Shown: positions 62,354-64,000 of the stretch, piece by piece
How the letters are laid out: each line of letters begins with the position of its first letter
Numbering within the stretch: the first letter of the stretch is position 1
Made by a program: the position numbers and the translations under genes
Notes under the pieces: model-generated
Databases searched by the model: none
What the model was told of the DNA's origin: nothing
The model's input: only the letters and a program-made list of their open reading frames with translations
Assembly (NCBI GenBank): GCA_000149265.1
Contig: CH002368.1
Location: 666,781-730,780, forward strand
Length of the DNA: 64,000 nucleotides
Direction: 5' to 3'
DNA from: Ciona savignyi
Lineage: Eukaryota > Chordata > Ascidiacea > Phlebobranchia > Cionidae

Positions 62354-62938
62354 TCCTAAGCCCGGAAAGGCCGAAAACCGGAAAACTGCAACTATAAGCT
62401 ACACAGAGTTTATCTTCGTAGTTTTCATTGTTATTTTTTCATTTGGATTTGCTTGAGTACACACGGTTGACAAAATTATTCAAGCAAATCGTTTAATTTA
62501 TTTATTACAATAGCATCTATGGTATTCCGAAATCAATCATAACAACACTTTAAAAATGTTTACACATGTGATCATAAATTATAAAAGATAAAAATTAAAA
62601 TAATATATTGGCTAATCTTAACTCTTAACGTAAAAATAAGACTGTTTTGCATGGGATTTACTGCGGACTATATGGATCCTCTTATTATTATGTATCTCTC
62701 GTTTTTAGTACAGTATTTTAAAGCTCTGGCAAGTAAAAAAAAAACTATACAAAATGAAGAAATTCCCTTTAACTTATGCATTCGAATATTTTTATCTTTG
62801 TAACTAGGCAACACGGTTTTTGCATCGGGTAACCCCCTTCTGAAAATTGCTTTTATTTTGTATTTTAATTCAAATTCGAAGCTTGTTATGCGAAACAAGT
62901 GAAGTAAAACTGAAGACATGTAAATAGGACACGTGAAA
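62354..62938. promoter_or_regulatory. Shared 585-bp divergent promoter region
   Basis: It separates the start of the minus-strand sulfotransferase from the start of the plus-strand gene at 62939, so it probably contains both promoters. No clear TATA box position can be assigned in this AT-rich stretch. It includes the X-box-like site listed next. Confidence 0.5.
62800..62812 (+). promoter_or_regulatory. RFX X-box-like site
   Basis: GTAACTAGGCAAC has one perfect RFX half-site (GGCAAC) and one with a single mismatch (GTAACT against GTNRCC). It lies about 127 bp before the ATG at 62939, the usual distance for X-boxes of ciliary genes. One site of this length can occur by chance. Confidence 0.3.
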
Positions 62939-63054
62939 ATGGCTGATGTTCTTGAACCGCCTTTGATTTCGTCTGAGTTTGAAACACCCAGTCCCGTTCC
63001 ACCGTGGCAACAAAACGTCAACGAAAGAGGAAAGCAGTTATGGTCACTACTAAG
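62939..63054 (+). CDS. First coding exon of an unrecognised plus-strand gene, runs off the window
   Basis: The ATG is in good context (GAAAATGG), followed by 38 codons: MADVLEPPLISSEFETPSPV, then PPWQQNVNERGKQLWSLL, and AAG|GTTTGA as donor. The composition (acidic and Pro-rich, then a basic amphipathic end) is coding-like, unlike neighbouring frames. Without splicing the frame continues 16 codons to a stop near 63100. The opposite strand carries a 117-codon frame (62668-63021), probably its shadow. I do not recognise the protein. The later exons would be beyond position 64000. Confidence 0.5.
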
Positions 63055-63694
63055 GTTTGATGAGGATCAAATATTTCTACAACTTAACTTACATTTATAA
63101 CTACACGTAAAGAGTTTTTCTTATATCTATGCTATTTTATTAAGCTTAATATATGCTTTTATAGATAGTTAAAGAATATCCCTGTTTACCCATGTGCAGT
63201 TAAAACTTATAAAACATATTTCTGTTTCCATTTTACAAGAAAACAACTGATTCTTCCAATGACTGCATTTATCTGATAATAAAACTATACTACGAAATTT
63301 CAATTCACCATAGTATGATTGAAAAATCTATCAATAATGAATAAAGTACTTTAGACCTGTTTTAGTCATATAACTAAGTAAATATGATATAGAAATTTTG
63401 AAACCACAAAATACCTTTAAATTATATTTAAATTTATAATTAAATGAATTTATAACATCAACAGAAACTCAGTGAAACTAACAACAGACCTGGTGAAGAG
63501 AGCCGATATTAACCCTTCTACTGTGAGCCATGGGGTGCATCGTGTTAGGAGTATCGGGCATGATGAAGTGATCACAGATGTCGCGTTTAATCTGAACAGT
63601 CAGGTTTGGTTCGCATGTGTTTGCTGATAAGCTGTTATATAAGTTGCATTTTTTAAGGAAATTTGAAAAATAATTATTTCTAGTTCTTTGTAAT
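63055..63694 (+). other. Probable intron of the plus-strand gene
   Basis: AT-rich, no further exon found. The short minus-strand frame 63478-63714 is unrecognised and overlaps the SINE end. Confidence 0.35.
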
Positions 63695-64000
63695 GAATAG
63701 GATAGGACATCCATGTTTATCCCCGTGAATGGGAAAACCTAGGGGGTTAACACACGGGCAATCGTCAAATCATGTCGCGCTCACCGCCAGGTTACCGGAG
63801 ATACTGCACGATTCGTATATAGCACACTGCAGACGTTCCTTCAATTTAGTAGAACCCATTATTCCACTTGGTTCAGGCATTGTTCGTTAAGTGCCTTGCC
63901 CAAGGACACAGACGACTAGCTAGCGACCAGTTTTGTACCTGCAACCTTTGCTGAGAAGGGGGAAGGGCCTTTAAACCACCAGACTAACCGGTCGGAATGC
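63695..64000 (-). repeat. SINE family B, full-length or nearly so
   Basis: The minus strand begins GACCGGTTAGTCTGGTGGTT (tRNA A-box), then CAAAGGTTGCAGGTAC (decayed B-box), CTGGTCGCTAGCTAGTCG, GTCCTTGGGCAAGGCACTTA, CAATGCCTGAACCAAG, TCCGGTAACCTGGCGG and TTTTCCCATTCACGGGG, ending ATGGATGTCCTATCC. The tRNA-like head plus a central GTCCTTGGGCAAGGCACTT block is a SINE layout seen in several animal groups. The window edge may cut the very first bases. Confidence 0.8.

Overview
The window looks like metazoan nuclear DNA, most likely from an ascidian such as Ciona (inference). It is AT-rich and spliced, with introns of about 0.3 to 2 kb. It carries two Iroquois (Irx) homeobox genes, a galactose 3-O-sulfotransferase-type gene, tRNA-derived SINEs and small DNA transposons. 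There are no operons, ribosome binding sites or other prokaryotic features. Nearly all open frames of 60-150 codons look like chance frames; the real genes were read by splice phase and family motifs.

Left end, 1-3.3 kb, minus strand: two exons (3102-3326 and 1031-1128) of an Irx gene whose homeobox should lie beyond the left edge. They match the pre-homeodomain exons of the second Irx gene in order, length and splice phase. A 15/45-bp minisatellite (about 2298-2660) sits in the intron between them.

Middle, 3.3-43.9 kb: no gene I can support, apart from one weak single-exon candidate (22326-22961). The interval has many copies of the palindrome TGACGTCA and of the YY1-like CGCCATTTT. I read it as the regulatory landscape between two tandem developmental genes (inference).

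43.9-47.4 kb, minus strand: the second Irx gene, complete from its pre-homeodomain region to a stop, with a TALE homeodomain split between two exons. Its 5'-most coding exon was not found. The last exon has a reading-frame puzzle at its acceptor.

From about 51.4 kb the landscape changes: tRNA-derived SINEs, a hAT-like MITE with an exact 8-bp target duplication (55447-55900), and no TGACGTCA sites. At 59.9-62.4 kb (minus) lies a three-exon type II membrane sulfotransferase of the galactose-3-O-sulfotransferase family. Its first intron is largely filled by one MITE inserted inside another. A divergent plus-strand gene starts at 62939 and runs off the right end, and the window closes in a second type of tRNA-derived SINE. 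The Irx genes are nuclear transcription factors and the sulfotransferase is a Golgi enzyme; nothing suggests they act together.
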